Source: Micromonospora carbonacea
GTDB lineage: Bacteria; Actinomycetota; Actinomycetes; Mycobacteriales; Micromonosporaceae
NCBI RefSeq assembly: GCF_014205165.1
Contig: NZ_JACHMZ010000001.1
Coordinates: 434,001 to 498,000 of the forward strand
Reading direction: 5' to 3'
Length of the DNA: 64,000 nucleotides
Shown: positions 16,516 through 25,803 of the stretch, in pieces
How the letters are laid out: every line of letters begins with the position of its first letter
Position numbering within the stretch: position 1 is the first letter of the stretch
The notes under the pieces: generated by a model
Told to the model about the DNA's origin: nothing
What the model saw: the letters and a program-made list of their open reading frames with translations, nothing else
Database searches by the model: none
Translations under genes and position numbers: made by a program

Positions 16516-18455
16516 CCGGGCTGCTCGGGGCGCTGCTGCCGGCCGTACCCCTGGTGGCGGGTCTGGTGGGGTTGCTGCTGCCGCCCGTGTCGCGCGGCGG
16601 GGGCGCGCGGGCCGGGGCGGACCCGGCCCGGCGGGTCGCCGTCGGGCTCGGCGTGGCCGGCGCGGCCGGCGCGCTGCTGGTCGCGGTCGCGCTGCTGGCC
16701 CGGGTCGGCGCGCCCGTGGAGACGTCGACCACCTGGGTCGACCTGGGCGGCCTGAGGGTCACCCTCGGCGTCCGGCTCGACGGCGCGGCGGCCCTGGTCG
16801 CCGTCGCGGTGGCGGCGGTGGCGCTGGCCGTGCAGGTCTACTCGGTCGGCTACCTGCGGGCCGGCCCGCACGACGAGGCCGGCGTCGACGTCGACCACCG
16901 CTACCCGCCGTACGCGGCGCAGATCAGCCTCTTCACCGCCGCGATGCTGCTGGTGGTCGTCGCCGGTGACCTGGTCATGCTGCTGGTCGGCTGGGAGGTG
17001 ATGGGCCTCTGCTCCTACCTGCTCATCGCCCACGACCGCCGGCTGCCCGGCGCGCCGGCCGCCGCGATGAAGGCGTTCCTGGTCACCCGCGCGGGTGACG
17101 TCGGCTTCCTGCTCGGCATCGCCCTGCTCGGCGTCTCGGCGGGCAGCTTCCGCATCGCCGACGTGCTCGCCCACGACCACGCCGCCGGCACGCTCACCGC
17201 CGCCTGCCTGCTGCTGCTCGCCGGGGTGGCCGGCAAGAGCGCCCAGTTCCCGCTGCACACCTGGCTGCCCGACGCGATGGCCGGCCCCACCCCGGTCTCC
17301 GCGCTGATCCACGCCGCCACCATGGTCGCGGCCGGGGTCTACGCGGTCACCCGCCTCTTCCCGCTGTTCGGGCGGGCCCCGGCGGCGCTGGCCGTGCTCG
17401 GGGTGCTGGCCTCGGTGACCCTGCTGCTCGGCGCGCTCGCCGCCACCGCCCAGGACGACCTGAAGCGGGTGCTGGCCTGGTCGACGGTCTCCCAGCTCGG
17501 CTACCTGACGGGCGCGCTGGCCGTCGGCGCGCCCGCCGCCGCGCTGTTCCACCTGCTCACCCACGCCGCGTTCAAGGCGCTGCTGTTCCTCGCCGCCGGT
17601 GCGGTGATCCACGCCCTCGGCACCCCGCTGCTGTCCCGTATGGGCGGCCTGCGGTCGGCGATGCCCGTGACGTTCTGGTGCACGGCGCTGGGCCTCGGCG
17701 CGCTGGCCGGCGTCCCCCCGCTGGCCGGCTTCTGGAGCAAGGACGGCGTGCTCGCCGCCGCCCAGGCCGCCGCGCTCGACTCCGCCGGCCCGGCCCCCGC
17801 CTGGGTGGGCTGGCTGGTGTGGCTGGCCGGGCTGGCCGGCGTCGCCGTCACCGCCTGGTACGCCACCCGGCTGCTGCTGCGCGCGTTCCTCGGCGCGGCC
17901 CGCCCGCCGCTGCCGCAGCACGACCGGCCGATCTCGCTGCACCCGCACGACCCGCCGGCCGTGATGCGGGTGCCGATGCTGCTGCTCGCGGTGCCGGCCG
18001 CGCTGCTCGGGCTCGCCGCGTTCTGGCCGGCGTTCACCGGCCGGCTCGGCGCGGGCGAGGGGGAGTGGACCCACGTCGGCCCGGCGCTGCTGCTGCCGCT
18101 GGCGCTGCTGGTCGCCGGGGCCGCCCTCGCCTGGGCCGGCTGGCGGCGGGACACCGCCGCCGACCCGGCCCGCGCCCTCGGCCCGCTGGGGCCGGTGTTC
18201 GCGGCCGGCTTCCGGCTCGACGACGTGCAGCACGCCCTCGTCGTACGCCCGGTGACCGCCCTCGCCCGGTTCGCCCGCGCCGCCGACGAGCGGGTGGTCG
18301 ACGGCGCGGTGGAGGGCACCGGCCGGGGCGCTGCTGGCCTCGGCGGGGCGCTGGCCGGGCTGCACCGGGCCGCGCTGCCCCGGGCGGCGGCCGGGGTGCT
18401 GGCCGGGGCGCTGCTGATCGGCCTGGCCGCCGTGCTGATCGGGGGAGCCGGATGA
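16512..18455 (+). CDS. nuoL: NADH-quinone oxidoreductase subunit L (NuoL)
   Basis: A 647-residue antiporter-like subunit of the complex I membrane arm. Conserved stretches are WEVMGLCSYLLI, the FPLHTWLPDAMAGPTPVSALIHAATMVAAGVY block with its essential lysine in AGKSAQFPLH, QDDLKRVLAWSTVSQLGY, and HAAFKALLFLAAGAVIH. The C-terminal part provides the lateral helix region. A glutamate in GWEVMGL corresponds to the conserved proton-channel E of helix 5. The GTG overlaps the nuoK stop. The gene is of normal length. Confidence 0.93.
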   Translation: MTGLLGALLPAVPLVAGLVGLLLPPVSRGGGARAGADPARRVAVGLGVAGAAGALLVAVALLARVGAPVETSTTWVDLGGLRVTLGVRLDGAAALVAVAVAAVALAVQVYSVGYLRAGPHDEAGVDVDHRYPPYAAQISLFTAAMLLVVVAGDLVMLLVGWEVMGLCSYLLIAHDRRLPGAPAAAMKAFLVTRAGDVGFLLGIALLGVSAGSFRIADVLAHDHAAGTLTAACLLLLAGVAGKSAQFPLHTWLPDAMAGPTPVSALIHAATMVAAGVYAVTRLFPLFGRAPAALAVLGVLASVTLLLGALAATAQDDLKRVLAWSTVSQLGYLTGALAVGAPAAALFHLLTHAAFKALLFLAAGAVIHALGTPLLSRMGGLRSAMPVTFWCTALGLGALAGVPPLAGFWSKDGVLAAAQAAALDSAGPAPAWVGWLVWLAGLAGVAVTAWYATRLLLRAFLGAARPPLPQHDRPISLHPHDPPAVMRVPMLLLAVPAALLGLAAFWPAFTGRLGAGEGEWTHVGPALLLPLALLVAGAALAWAGWRRDTAADPARALGPLGPVFAAGFRLDDVQHALVVRPVTALARFARAADERVVDGAVEGTGRGAAGLGGALAGLHRAALPRAAAGVLAGALLIGLAAVLIGGAG

Positions 18456-19957
18456 GCCTCGGACAGGTCCTGCTCGTCGCGGCGCTGGCCGTCCCGGCCC
18501 TCGGCGCGGCAGTGGTCGCGCTGCTGCCCGGCGACCGGGCGGCCCGCGTCGTCGGCACGGTGGCGGCCGGGCTGACCCTGCTGGCGACCCTGCCCCTGGC
18601 CACCGGCGACCGGAGCTGGACGGCCTTCGGGCCCGCCCCGGCGGTGCGCCCCTGGCACCGGCTCGACCTGCCCTGGGTGCCCGCCCTCGACCTGCGCTTC
18701 CACCTCGGCGTCGACGGCATCTCCTACCCGCTGGTCGTGCTGACCGCGCTGCTCACGCTGCTCTGCTGCGCGTACACCCTGTGGAAGGTGCCCGACGGCG
18801 GCGGCAGCGGCCGGGCCCTCGTCGCGCTGCTGCTGGTCGTCGAGGTCGGCATCCTCGGCACCTTCCTCGCCCTCGACCTGGTCCTGTTCTTCGTGTTCTT
18901 CGAGGTCGTCCTCCTGCCGATGTACGCGATCATCGCCGGCTGGGGCGGGGCCGACCGGCGGCGGGCGGCGGCCAAGTTCGCCCTCTACACGCTGCTCGGC
19001 TCGGTGCTGCTGCTCGTCGGCGTCTACGTGGTGGTGGCCGCCGCCGGCACCGCCGACCTCCTCGCGCTCACCGGCGGCACGGGGCTGTCGCGGGGCACCC
19101 AGCTCGCCGCGTTCACCCTGCTCGGGCTCGCGTTCGCGGTGAAGAGCCCGCTGTGGCCGCTGCACTCCTGGCTGCCCGACGCGCACACCCAGGCGCCCAC
19201 CGTCGGCAGCGTCATCCTCGCCGGGGTGCTGCTCAAGATGGGCACGTACGGGCTGATCCGCGTCGCCGTCGGGGTGGCCCCGGAGGGGGCCCGCTGGGCG
19301 GCCCCGGTGCTCGGGGTGCTCGCCGTCGCCGCCATCATCATCGGCTCGCTGGTCTGCCTCGCGCAGGGCGAGTTGAAGCGGCTCATCGCCTACTCCAGCG
19401 TCGGCCACATGGGGTTCGTGCTGCTGGGGGTGGCCACGCTCACCGCCACCGGCCTCCAGGCCGCGCTGATCGGCAACGTCGCGCACGGGGTGATCACCGG
19501 CCTGCTGTTCTTCCTCGCCGGGGCGATCAAGGACCGCGCGCACACCGGGGCGCTGGCCGAGCTGTCCGGGCTGCGGGAGACCGCGCCCCGCCTCGCCGGG
19601 CTGCTCGGCTTCGCCGCCGTCGCCTCGCTGGGGCTGCCCGGCCTCGCCGGCTTCTGGGGCGAGGCGTTCGCCGTGGTCGCCGCGATCGGGCGGGGCGGCC
19701 CGCTGTGGACCACCCTCGGCGTGCTCGCCGCCGTCGGCGGGGCGCTGACCGCCGCGTACCTGCTGCGGCTGCTGCGCCGGGTCACCCACGGCCCGGCCAG
19801 CCCGGCGGTCGGCCGGATCGGCCCCGGCCTCGCCGCCGCCGAGTGGACGGCCTGGGCCCCGCTGGTGCTGCTCGCCCTCGCCGTCGGCCTCGCCCCCACG
19901 CTGGTCCTCGGCGTCGCCGCCGACCCGGTGGCGGCCCTGTTGGAGGCAGTCAGATGA
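18452..19957 (+). CDS. nuoM: NADH-quinone oxidoreductase subunit M (NuoM)
   Basis: A 501-residue antiporter-like membrane subunit. It has FFVFFEVVLLPMYAIIAGWGG with the conserved channel glutamate, GLAFAVKSPLWPLHSWLPDAHTQAPTVGSVILAGVLLKMGTYG with the key lysine, and GELKRLIAYSSVGHMGFVLLG, followed by HGVITGLLFFLAGAIKDRAHT. This is the complete NuoM (ND4) motif set. It translocates protons in the distal half of the membrane arm. The ATG overlaps the nuoL TGA, and its stop overlaps the nuoN ATG. Confidence 0.93.
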   Translation: MSLGQVLLVAALAVPALGAAVVALLPGDRAARVVGTVAAGLTLLATLPLATGDRSWTAFGPAPAVRPWHRLDLPWVPALDLRFHLGVDGISYPLVVLTALLTLLCCAYTLWKVPDGGGSGRALVALLLVVEVGILGTFLALDLVLFFVFFEVVLLPMYAIIAGWGGADRRRAAAKFALYTLLGSVLLLVGVYVVVAAAGTADLLALTGGTGLSRGTQLAAFTLLGLAFAVKSPLWPLHSWLPDAHTQAPTVGSVILAGVLLKMGTYGLIRVAVGVAPEGARWAAPVLGVLAVAAIIIGSLVCLAQGELKRLIAYSSVGHMGFVLLGVATLTATGLQAALIGNVAHGVITGLLFFLAGAIKDRAHTGALAELSGLRETAPRLAGLLGFAAVASLGLPGLAGFWGEAFAVVAAIGRGGPLWTTLGVLAAVGGALTAAYLLRLLRRVTHGPASPAVGRIGPGLAAAEWTAWAPLVLLALAVGLAPTLVLGVAADPVAALLEAVR

Positions 19958-21450
19958 GCAGCCTCGTGCAGAGCGTCGACAACGTGGCGCTGCTCCCGGC
20001 CTACCTGGCCGCCGGCACCGCCGTCCTGGTGCTGCTGGCCGACCTGCTGGTGGCCCGCGCCGCCGCGACGGTCGCCGTGGCCGCTGCCGGGGCGGTCGCC
20101 ACCGCGCTGGGCAGCGCGGTCGTCGGGGCGGGCGGGCAGCGGTCCACCTTCTGCGTCGCCACCGACTGCTCATACGTCTACGGCGGCCGGGCCGCCCTCG
20201 TCGGGGCGCTGTTCGCGCTGCTCACCCTCGGGGTGCTGGCCCTGTCCGGCCCGGCGCTGCGCGCCGGGCGGTCGCCCGTCGGCGAATACTGCTTCCTGCT
20301 CGCCTGCTCGATGACCGGCGGCGTGGTGCTCGGCGCGGCCGGCGACCTGATCACCCTGATCGTGGCGCTGGAGACGCTGACCCTCCCGCTGTACGTGCTC
20401 GTCGGCCTGCGCCGGGGGAGCCTCGCCTCCGCCGAGGCGGCGGTCACGTTCTTCGTGGTGAGCGTGGTCGCCACCACCGTCACGCTGCTCGGCGCGGCCC
20501 TGCTCTACGCGGTCACCGGCGGCCTGCACCTCGACCGGGTCGGCGCGCTGCTCGCCGGGCGGCCCGACCTGCTGGACGTGCCGCTGACCACGGCGGCGGT
20601 GGCGCTGGTGCTGCTCGGGCTGGCGTTCAAGGTGGCCGCCGTGCCGTTCCACGCCTGGGCCCCGGCCACCTACGACGGCGCGCCGCTGCCCGTGGCGGCC
20701 TACCTGTCGACCGCGTCGAAGCTGGGCGGCGTGGTGGCCCTGCTCGCGGTGGTGCAGCGGGCCCTGCCCGCCGAGGTGACCGGCCCGGTGCTGGCCGGGC
20801 TCGCCGTGCTCACCATGACCGTGGGCAACCTGGTGGCGCTGCGCCAGCGCCGCACGGTGCGGCTGCTCGCCTGGTCGTCGGTGGCCCAGGCCGGCTACAT
20901 CCTCGCCCCGCTGGGCGCGCTCGCGCTGGCCGCCGGGCGCACCGCCGACGCCCGCGCCGCCGCGTACGCCGCCGCCGTGGCGTACGCCGTGTTCTTCGTG
21001 GTCCTGGAGCTGGCCGCCTTCGCGGCGCTGGTGGCCCTGCGCCCGGCCGGCGCCGACGGCGGCAGCCTCGCCGACCTGCGCGGCGCGGCCCGGCGGCGGC
21101 CCTGGGTGGCGGCGGCGTTCGCGCTGGCCCTGGTCGGGCTGGCCGGGCTCCCGCCGGGGCTGGCCGGCCTGTTCGCCAAGGTGACCGTGGTCCGGGCGCT
21201 GCTGGACGGCGGCGCGGGCTGGCTGGCGCTGGTGGTGGCGGTGAACGCGGTGATCGGCCTGGCCTACTACCTCCGCCTCGCCGCCACCCTCTACGCCCCG
21301 CCCGCCGAGGCGGCCCCGTCCGCCGGGGCTGTGGGGACCGCCGGCACCCGGCCCGCCTGGGCGGTGCTCGTCACCCTCGCCGTGGCCACCCTGGTCGCCC
21401 TGGCCGTCGGCGTCGCCCCGCAGCTCGTGCTGGACCTGGCCGCCCGCTGA
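19954..21450 (+). CDS. nuoN: NADH-quinone oxidoreductase subunit N (NuoN)
   Basis: A 498-residue antiporter-like subunit. ALETLTLPLYVLVGLRRG carries the channel glutamate. GLAFKVAAVPFHAWAPATYDGAPLPVAAYLSTASKLGG is the ND2/NuoN hallmark with the critical lysine. RTVRLLAWSSVAQAGYILAPLGAL and LVGLAGLPPGLAGLFAKV follow. It closes the nuoIJKLMN operon; its ATG overlaps the nuoM stop. No terminator hairpin is obvious in the 156 bases before htpX. Confidence 0.92.
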   Translation: MSSLVQSVDNVALLPAYLAAGTAVLVLLADLLVARAAATVAVAAAGAVATALGSAVVGAGGQRSTFCVATDCSYVYGGRAALVGALFALLTLGVLALSGPALRAGRSPVGEYCFLLACSMTGGVVLGAAGDLITLIVALETLTLPLYVLVGLRRGSLASAEAAVTFFVVSVVATTVTLLGAALLYAVTGGLHLDRVGALLAGRPDLLDVPLTTAAVALVLLGLAFKVAAVPFHAWAPATYDGAPLPVAAYLSTASKLGGVVALLAVVQRALPAEVTGPVLAGLAVLTMTVGNLVALRQRRTVRLLAWSSVAQAGYILAPLGALALAAGRTADARAAAYAAAVAYAVFFVVLELAAFAALVALRPAGADGGSLADLRGAARRRPWVAAAFALALVGLAGLPPGLAGLFAKVTVVRALLDGGAGWLALVVAVNAVIGLAYYLRLAATLYAPPAEAAPSAGAVGTAGTRPAWAVLVTLAVATLVALAVGVAPQLVLDLAAR

Positions 21451-21606
21451 GCGGTCGCCGGGCCACCGCCCCCGAGTCGCCCCCGACCCAGTGTTTCCGC
21501 AGGTCGATCCCAGGCAACTCACAGCGTTGAGACGGATGGTTGGCGGGTACCGAGGTGTTGTACCGGTCAGCGGATCCCGCGCGGTCCGCGCACCGAAGGA
21601 GCGATC

Positions 21607-22485
21607 GTGCATCACAACCGTCTGAAGACCGCAGCGCTGCTCGGCCTGCTGACCTCGCTGATCCTCGCGGTCGGCTACTGGTTCGGTGGCAGCGGCGGGC
21701 TCGTCCTCGCCGTCGTCGTCTCGTTGGTGATGAACGGCGTGACCTACTTCTACTCCGACAAGCTCGCCCTGCGCTCGATGCGGGCGCAACCGGTCAGCGA
21801 GGCACAGTTCCCCGAGCTGTACCGGATGGTCCGCGAGCTGGCCACCGAGGCGCGCCAGCCGATGCCCCGCCTCTACGTCAGCCCCACCTCCCAGCCCAAC
21901 GCGTTCGCCACGGGCCGCAACCCGGCCAACGCGGCGGTCTGCGTGACCCAGGGGATCACCGAGATCCTCGACTACCGGGAGCTGCGGGGCGTGATCGGGC
22001 ACGAGCTGTCGCACGTCTACAACCGGGACATCCTCATCTCCAGCGTCGCCGCCGGCCTCGCCGGCATCATCACCATGTTGGCCAACATCGCCTGGTTCAT
22101 CCCGCTCGGCGGTGGCGACGACGAGGACGCCCCCAACCCGGTCGTGCTGCTGCTCACCCTGATCCTCGGCCCGCTCGCGGCCACCGTGATCCAGCTCGCG
22201 ATCAGCCGCAGCCGCGAGTTCCAGGCCGACGAGTCGGGGGCCCGGCTCACCCGGGACCCGCTGGCCCTGGCCAGCGCCCTGCGGAAGATCCACCTAGGCA
22301 CCCAGGCCCGGCCGCTGCCGGCCCAGGGGCAGCTCACCAGCACCGCCCACCTGATGATCGACAACCCGTTCAAGCGGGGCGGCGGCATCGCCGCGCTCTT
22401 CTCCACCCACCCCCGGATGGAGGAGCGGGTGGCCCGGCTGGAGCGGATGGCCGCCAGCGCCGGCCCCGTGCAGTTCCAGCGCTGA
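21607..22485 (+). CDS. htpX: Zinc metalloprotease HtpX
   Basis: A 292-residue M48 membrane protease that degrades damaged membrane proteins at the cytoplasmic side. Two N-terminal hydrophobic segments are followed by [19 protein letters not shown], the zinc site [13 protein letters not shown] (H132-E133-x-x-H136), two more membrane segments, and the third ligand region [17 protein letters not shown]. The C-terminal [16 protein letters not shown] is typical. The GTG at 21607 has AAGGAG 6-7 bases upstream. A strong hairpin after the stop ends the transcript. Confidence 0.93.
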   Translation: MHHNRLKTAALLGLLTSLILAVGYWFGGSGGLVLAVVVSLVMNGVTYFYSDKLALRSMRAQPVSEAQFPELYRMVRELATEARQPMPRLYVSPTSQPNAFATGRNPANAAVCVTQGITEILDYRELRGVIGHELSHVYNRDILISSVAAGLAGIITMLANIAWFIPLGGGDDEDAPNPVVLLLTLILGPLAATVIQLAISRSREFQADESGARLTRDPLALASALRKIHLGTQARPLPAQGQLTSTAHLMIDNPFKRGGGIAALFSTHPRMEERVARLERMAASAGPVQFQR

Positions 22486-22505
22486 CCCGTCCCGACCCCG
22501 ATCCC

Positions 22506-22534
22506 GCCCGCGCCCGGTCCGACCGGGCGCGGGC
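22506..22534 (+). terminator. Terminator after htpX
   Basis: The 14-bp perfect stem GCCCGCGCCCGGTC (22506-22519) pairs with GACCGGGCGCGGGC (22521-22534), followed by GTTTCGT. It lies 20 bases after the htpX stop. Confidence 0.8.
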
Positions 22535-22669
22535 GTTTCGTCTGGTACGCGGCGAGACGCGCACCATAACCTGTTCACTCCCGCCGGGCTGCGGCGTTAG
22601 GGTCGGAACGTTTCCGGCTCGTTACAAGCCCTCGTTGTACCCCTCTCGTTTGCACCCCTGGAGGTTCCC

Positions 22670-23929
22670 GTGGCCGCACTGCGCCAGTACCTCGGCGTAT
22701 GGCGGATCCCCGGCGCGCCGATGCTGCTCGTCCTCGGCGTCATCGGCCGGCTCGGGATCGGCATGACGCCGCTGGCGCTGCTGCTCGTCGTGCAACAGGT
22801 CACCGGGCGCTACTCGCTCGCCGCCGTCGCCGGTGGCATCTACGCCCTCGCCGGTGCCGCGCTCAGCCCCGTCGCCGGCCGCGTCGCCGACCGGGTCGGC
22901 CCCACCCCCGTGCTGCTGGCCACCGCCGTCGCCCACCCCCTCGCCCTCGGCGGGCTGCTCTGGGCCAGCCGCGCCGATGGGGCCAGCATCGCCCTGATCT
23001 ACCTCGCCGCCGGGGTGGCCGGTGCCACGTATCCTCCGTTGACCGCCGCGCTGCGCGGCGCCTGGAACGACCTCACCAGCCCCGCCACCGGCCGGTACCA
23101 CCTGCGCAACACCGCCCTCGGCGCGGAGACCGCGCTCCTCGAAGTCGTCTTCGTGCTCGGCCCGCTGCTGGTTGCCGCGTTCGTCCTCATCGCCGACGCG
23201 GCAGCCGCCCTGGTCGGCGCGGCCGTGGTCACCCTCGTCGGCACCGTCGCCGTGGCGCTCGGCCGGGTCATGCGCGGCTGGCAGCCCCACCCGAAGGAGA
23301 ACCACGCCCGGGGGCTCGGCCCGCTGCGCGTCGGCGGCTTCCCCGCCCTGCTGCTCTGCATCGCCGGCCTCGGCATCGCGTTCGGGGCCGCCGGGGTCAT
23401 CGTCCCGGCGTTCGCCGGCAACCAGCCCACCGACGACCCGGAGAGCATGGCCGGCGTCCTGCTCGCCGTCTGGGGCCTCGGCAGCGCCGCCGCCGGCTTC
23501 TGGTTCGGCGTGCGCAAGCCCGCGGCCAACATGACCCGCCAGTTCGCCTGGCTGCTCGCCGCCGTCGCCGCGACCTTCGCCGTGTACGCGGTGATGCCCG
23601 GCCCGCTCGCCCTCGGCGTCGCGCTGGTCGTCGGCGGGGCGGCCATCGCCCCCGCGCTCACCCTGGAGAACACCCTCGTCGGGCGCATCGCCCCGGCCGG
23701 CATGCTCAACGAGGCGTACACCTGGGCGGTGACCATCATGGTCGCGTCCAGCGCCGCCGGTGGCGCGGTGGCCGGGCTGATCATCGACCACGCGGGCGGC
23801 GTGCCGTGGGCGTTCGTCTTCGCCGGGTCGGCCGTCGCCGTCGGGGCCGCCGTCGCCGCGCTGCCCGCCGGCCCCATCGCCCGCGCCGAGGCCACGGCGG
23901 TACGCGTCGAGCAGACCCTCGCCGCCTGA
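22670..23929 (+). CDS. MFS transporter, unknown substrate
   Basis: A 419-residue, ~12-helix major facilitator protein. [26 protein letters not shown] is the MFS loop 2-3 motif (GRxxDRxG), and a second half begins near residue 215 with [23 protein letters not shown]. Family resemblance is to actinobacterial drug-efflux or tetracycline-resistance-like carriers, but no substrate can be read from the sequence. The GTG at 22670 has GGAGG seven bases upstream. It is transcribed alone; a TTAGGGT hexamer some 70 bases upstream may be the -10. Confidence 0.78.
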   Translation: MAALRQYLGVWRIPGAPMLLVLGVIGRLGIGMTPLALLLVVQQVTGRYSLAAVAGGIYALAGAALSPVAGRVADRVGPTPVLLATAVAHPLALGGLLWASRADGASIALIYLAAGVAGATYPPLTAALRGAWNDLTSPATGRYHLRNTALGAETALLEVVFVLGPLLVAAFVLIADAAAALVGAAVVTLVGTVAVALGRVMRGWQPHPKENHARGLGPLRVGGFPALLLCIAGLGIAFGAAGVIVPAFAGNQPTDDPESMAGVLLAVWGLGSAAAGFWFGVRKPAANMTRQFAWLLAAVAATFAVYAVMPGPLALGVALVVGGAAIAPALTLENTLVGRIAPAGMLNEAYTWAVTIMVASSAAGGAVAGLIIDHAGGVPWAFVFAGSAVAVGAAVAALPAGPIARAEATAVRVEQTLAA

Positions 23930-23981
23930 GCGCCTCGCTGCTCACCGCTGCGCCGGGCTGCTCGGCGCGGCGTGGGGCTGG

Positions 23982-24317
23982 TCAGCCGTTGCGTGGCGCG
24001 TACATGATGACGGCGACCCCGACCAGGCAGATGGCCGCGCCGACGACGTCGTAGCGGTCGGGCCGGAACCTGTCGACGACCATGCCCCAGGCGAGGGACC
24101 CGGCGACGAACACCCCGCCGTACGCGGCGAGGATGCGGCCGAAGTTCGCGTCGGGCTGGAACGTGGCGACGAAGCCGTAGAGCCCCAGCGTGACCACGCC
24201 GCCCGCGATCCAGAGCAGCCCCCGGTGCTCCCGCCAGCCCTGCCACACCAGCCAGGCCCCGCCGATCTCGGCGAGGGCGGCGAGCAGGAACAGCAGGATC
24301 GAGCGGGCGACCGTCAT
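23982..24317 (-). CDS. YnfA family small membrane protein (UPF0060)
   Basis: A 111-residue protein with four hydrophobic helices and almost no loops. [65 protein letters not shown] carries the YnfA/UPF0060 signature, a family related to small multidrug resistance exporters with a conserved membrane glutamate (E in LAEIGGA). YnfA has been linked to drug efflux in enterobacteria. The ATG at 24317 lies 7 bases after TACGGT (minus strand) without a Shine-Dalgarno, suggesting a leaderless mRNA. It is divergent from the CRISPR leader region. Confidence 0.9.
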   Translation of the reverse strand: MTVARSILLFLLAALAEIGGAWLVWQGWREHRGLLWIAGGVVTLGLYGFVATFQPDANFGRILAAYGGVFVAGSLAWGMVVDRFRPDRYDVVGAAICLVGVAVIMYAPRNG

Positions 24318-24346
24318 GCGTCAGACCGTAGCCCTGTGATCCCTCG

Positions 24347-24375
24347 TCAGCGGTAGTTGGTGTGGAGTTGCCGAA
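24347..24375 (-). repeat. Left direct repeat: relic of the yajQ 3' end
   Basis: AGCGGTAGTTGGTG at 24349-24362 repeats exactly at 25804-25817, where it is the last codons and stop of yajQ. On the minus strand the left copy also encodes TNYR then TGA. Flanking TGGAG and TGCCGAA blocks also match the yajQ end with two small gaps. The two copies bracket the CRISPR leader and array. Confidence 0.75.
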
Positions 24376-24672
24376 CGGTCGTGGGGGTAGGGGTGGGTGT
24401 GCGATCCGGTTCACCGCCTACTCAGGCAGAGCCGAGCGGGCCGGGGCCGGCATGGTCGTTCGTCCTGTGGGGCGCTCCACCTTGTCGCCTTGGCCCCCTT
24501 CTCCGTCGTGGGGGTCGGCGTAGGACGGGATGGCGGGGGCATGGTGTGCGCCAAGCGCGACGAGTCAGCGGTACCTTGTCACCAGTAGACGGGCGGCACG
24601 GGCGGAGAGATCTTGGTCAGGCAAGTGAATGAAATCGACGTTGTTGATCTTTAGCGGCCCAGGTCAGGAAGT
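24376..24672 (+). promoter_or_regulatory. CRISPR leader region
   Basis: Non-coding stretch just before the first repeat. The last ~60 bases are visibly AT-richer than the surroundings (AAGTGAATGAAATCGACG, TTGTTGATCTTTAG) and end CAGGTCAGGAAGT directly at the first repeat. Repeat polarity and the decayed repeat at the opposite end both place the leader here. The exact promoter is not resolved. Confidence 0.7.
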
Positions 24673-25676
24673 CTGCTCCCCGCGCACGCGGGGGTGATCC
24701 CGGTGGTCTCCAGGGTGGCCGTGGAGTCCTCGTCTGCTCCCCGCGCACGCGGGGGTGATCCGGCTGCGGCGGCGTTCCCCGGCATCATCGAGGACTGCTC
24801 CCCGCGCACGCGGGGGTGATCCGCGCGCCCGCCTGGTCCTGGCGACCGGTCGCACCTGCTCCCCGCGCACGCGGGGGTGATCCGACCGACCCGACGTTCA
24901 GCATGAGCGGATTCCGCTGCTCCCCGCGCACGCGGGGGTGATCCCGTGTCGAGCGGCGTGCGGGCCGTGAGTGTCGGCTGCTCCCCGCGCACGCGGGGGT
25001 GATCCCATGAAATTGGGCGGGGACGACTGGACGGTCACCTGCTCCCCGCGCACGCGGGGGTGATCCCCGTCGACACCCGACATCGGGGCCCAGTCCAGAC
25101 TGTTCCCCGCGCACGCGGGGGTGATCCGTCGACGGTGGTGGGGGCGGTGCGGGTCAGCAGCTGTTCCCCGCGCACGCGGGGGTGATCCGGGATGAGATGG
25201 CACGCACGTTGCCGCCGATGCCTGTTCCCCGCGCACGCGGGGGTGATCCCGGGCCCGGGCAGGGGGCAAGCTTCGACATCGACTGTTCCCCGCGCACGCG
25301 GGGGTGATCCCGAAAGTCTCAGCCCTCGGCTCGGTCGGTGAGACTGTTCCCCGCGCACGCGGGGGTGATCCCTGCCCGTACGTGAGCGCCAGGTCGGTGC
25401 CCCGCTGTTCCCCGCGCACGCGGGGGTGATCCTAGCTGGGCCGCCGCATGGGCGTATCCGGCTCACCTGTTCCCCGCGCACGCGGGGGTGATCCGTGGTT
25501 TTCGGGCACCGAGCAACCCGGCGTTCGTTGTTCCCCGCGCACGCGGGGGTGATCCCACGGTCCGGTCTACGTCCGGTGAGGGCGGGCCCTGTTCCCCGCG
25601 CACGCGGGGGTGATCCCACCGCTTCTTCCGGTAGGGCCCGGCCGTGGGCCTGTTCCCCGCGCACGCGGGGTGGTCC
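24673..25676 (+). CRISPR. Type I-E CRISPR array, 17 repeats and 16 spacers
   Basis: Repeats of 28 bases start at 24673 and recur every 61 bases (spacers of 33 bases), with one 34-base spacer before 25528. The core is TCCCCGCGCACGCGGGGGTG ending ATCC, a short palindrome typical of type I-E arrays read in this direction. The first seven repeats begin CTGCTCC. The remaining ten read TGTTCC at that point; the one at 25528 has T as its first base. The last repeat, at 25650, has lost one G and has a GGTCCC ending, marking the old, leader-distal end. No cas gene lies in the window, so processing would need cas genes elsewhere. I could not identify spacer targets. Confidence 0.97.
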
Positions 25677-25783
25677 CACCCGGTAGCGGACCCAGGCCGT
25701 CAAAAGGCCGGAGGAGGGCGACCAACGACGACCAGAGCCGCCGAGGTTCGCCCAGCTCACACGGCGCGGCTCGCTGCCCGGCT

Positions 25784-25803
25784 AAGAGCCCGACCGGGCC
25801 CTT
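25784..25803 (-). terminator. Probable terminator of yajQ
   Basis: On the minus strand AAGGGCCCG pairs with CGGGCTCTT across a 2-base loop, beginning inside the yajQ stop codon. One G-T pair. It lies inside the right boundary of the CRISPR-containing insert. Confidence 0.5.

Noticed and set aside
24397..24588. Short frame in the CRISPR leader as a possible cas remnant
   Set aside because: No resemblance to Cas1, Cas2 or other Cas proteins; the region fits a leader.
24651..25760. Open frames on the minus strand rich in PRARG, ITPACAGS and HPRVRGEQ
   Set aside because: They are translations of the CRISPR repeats with 61-base periodicity, not proteins.
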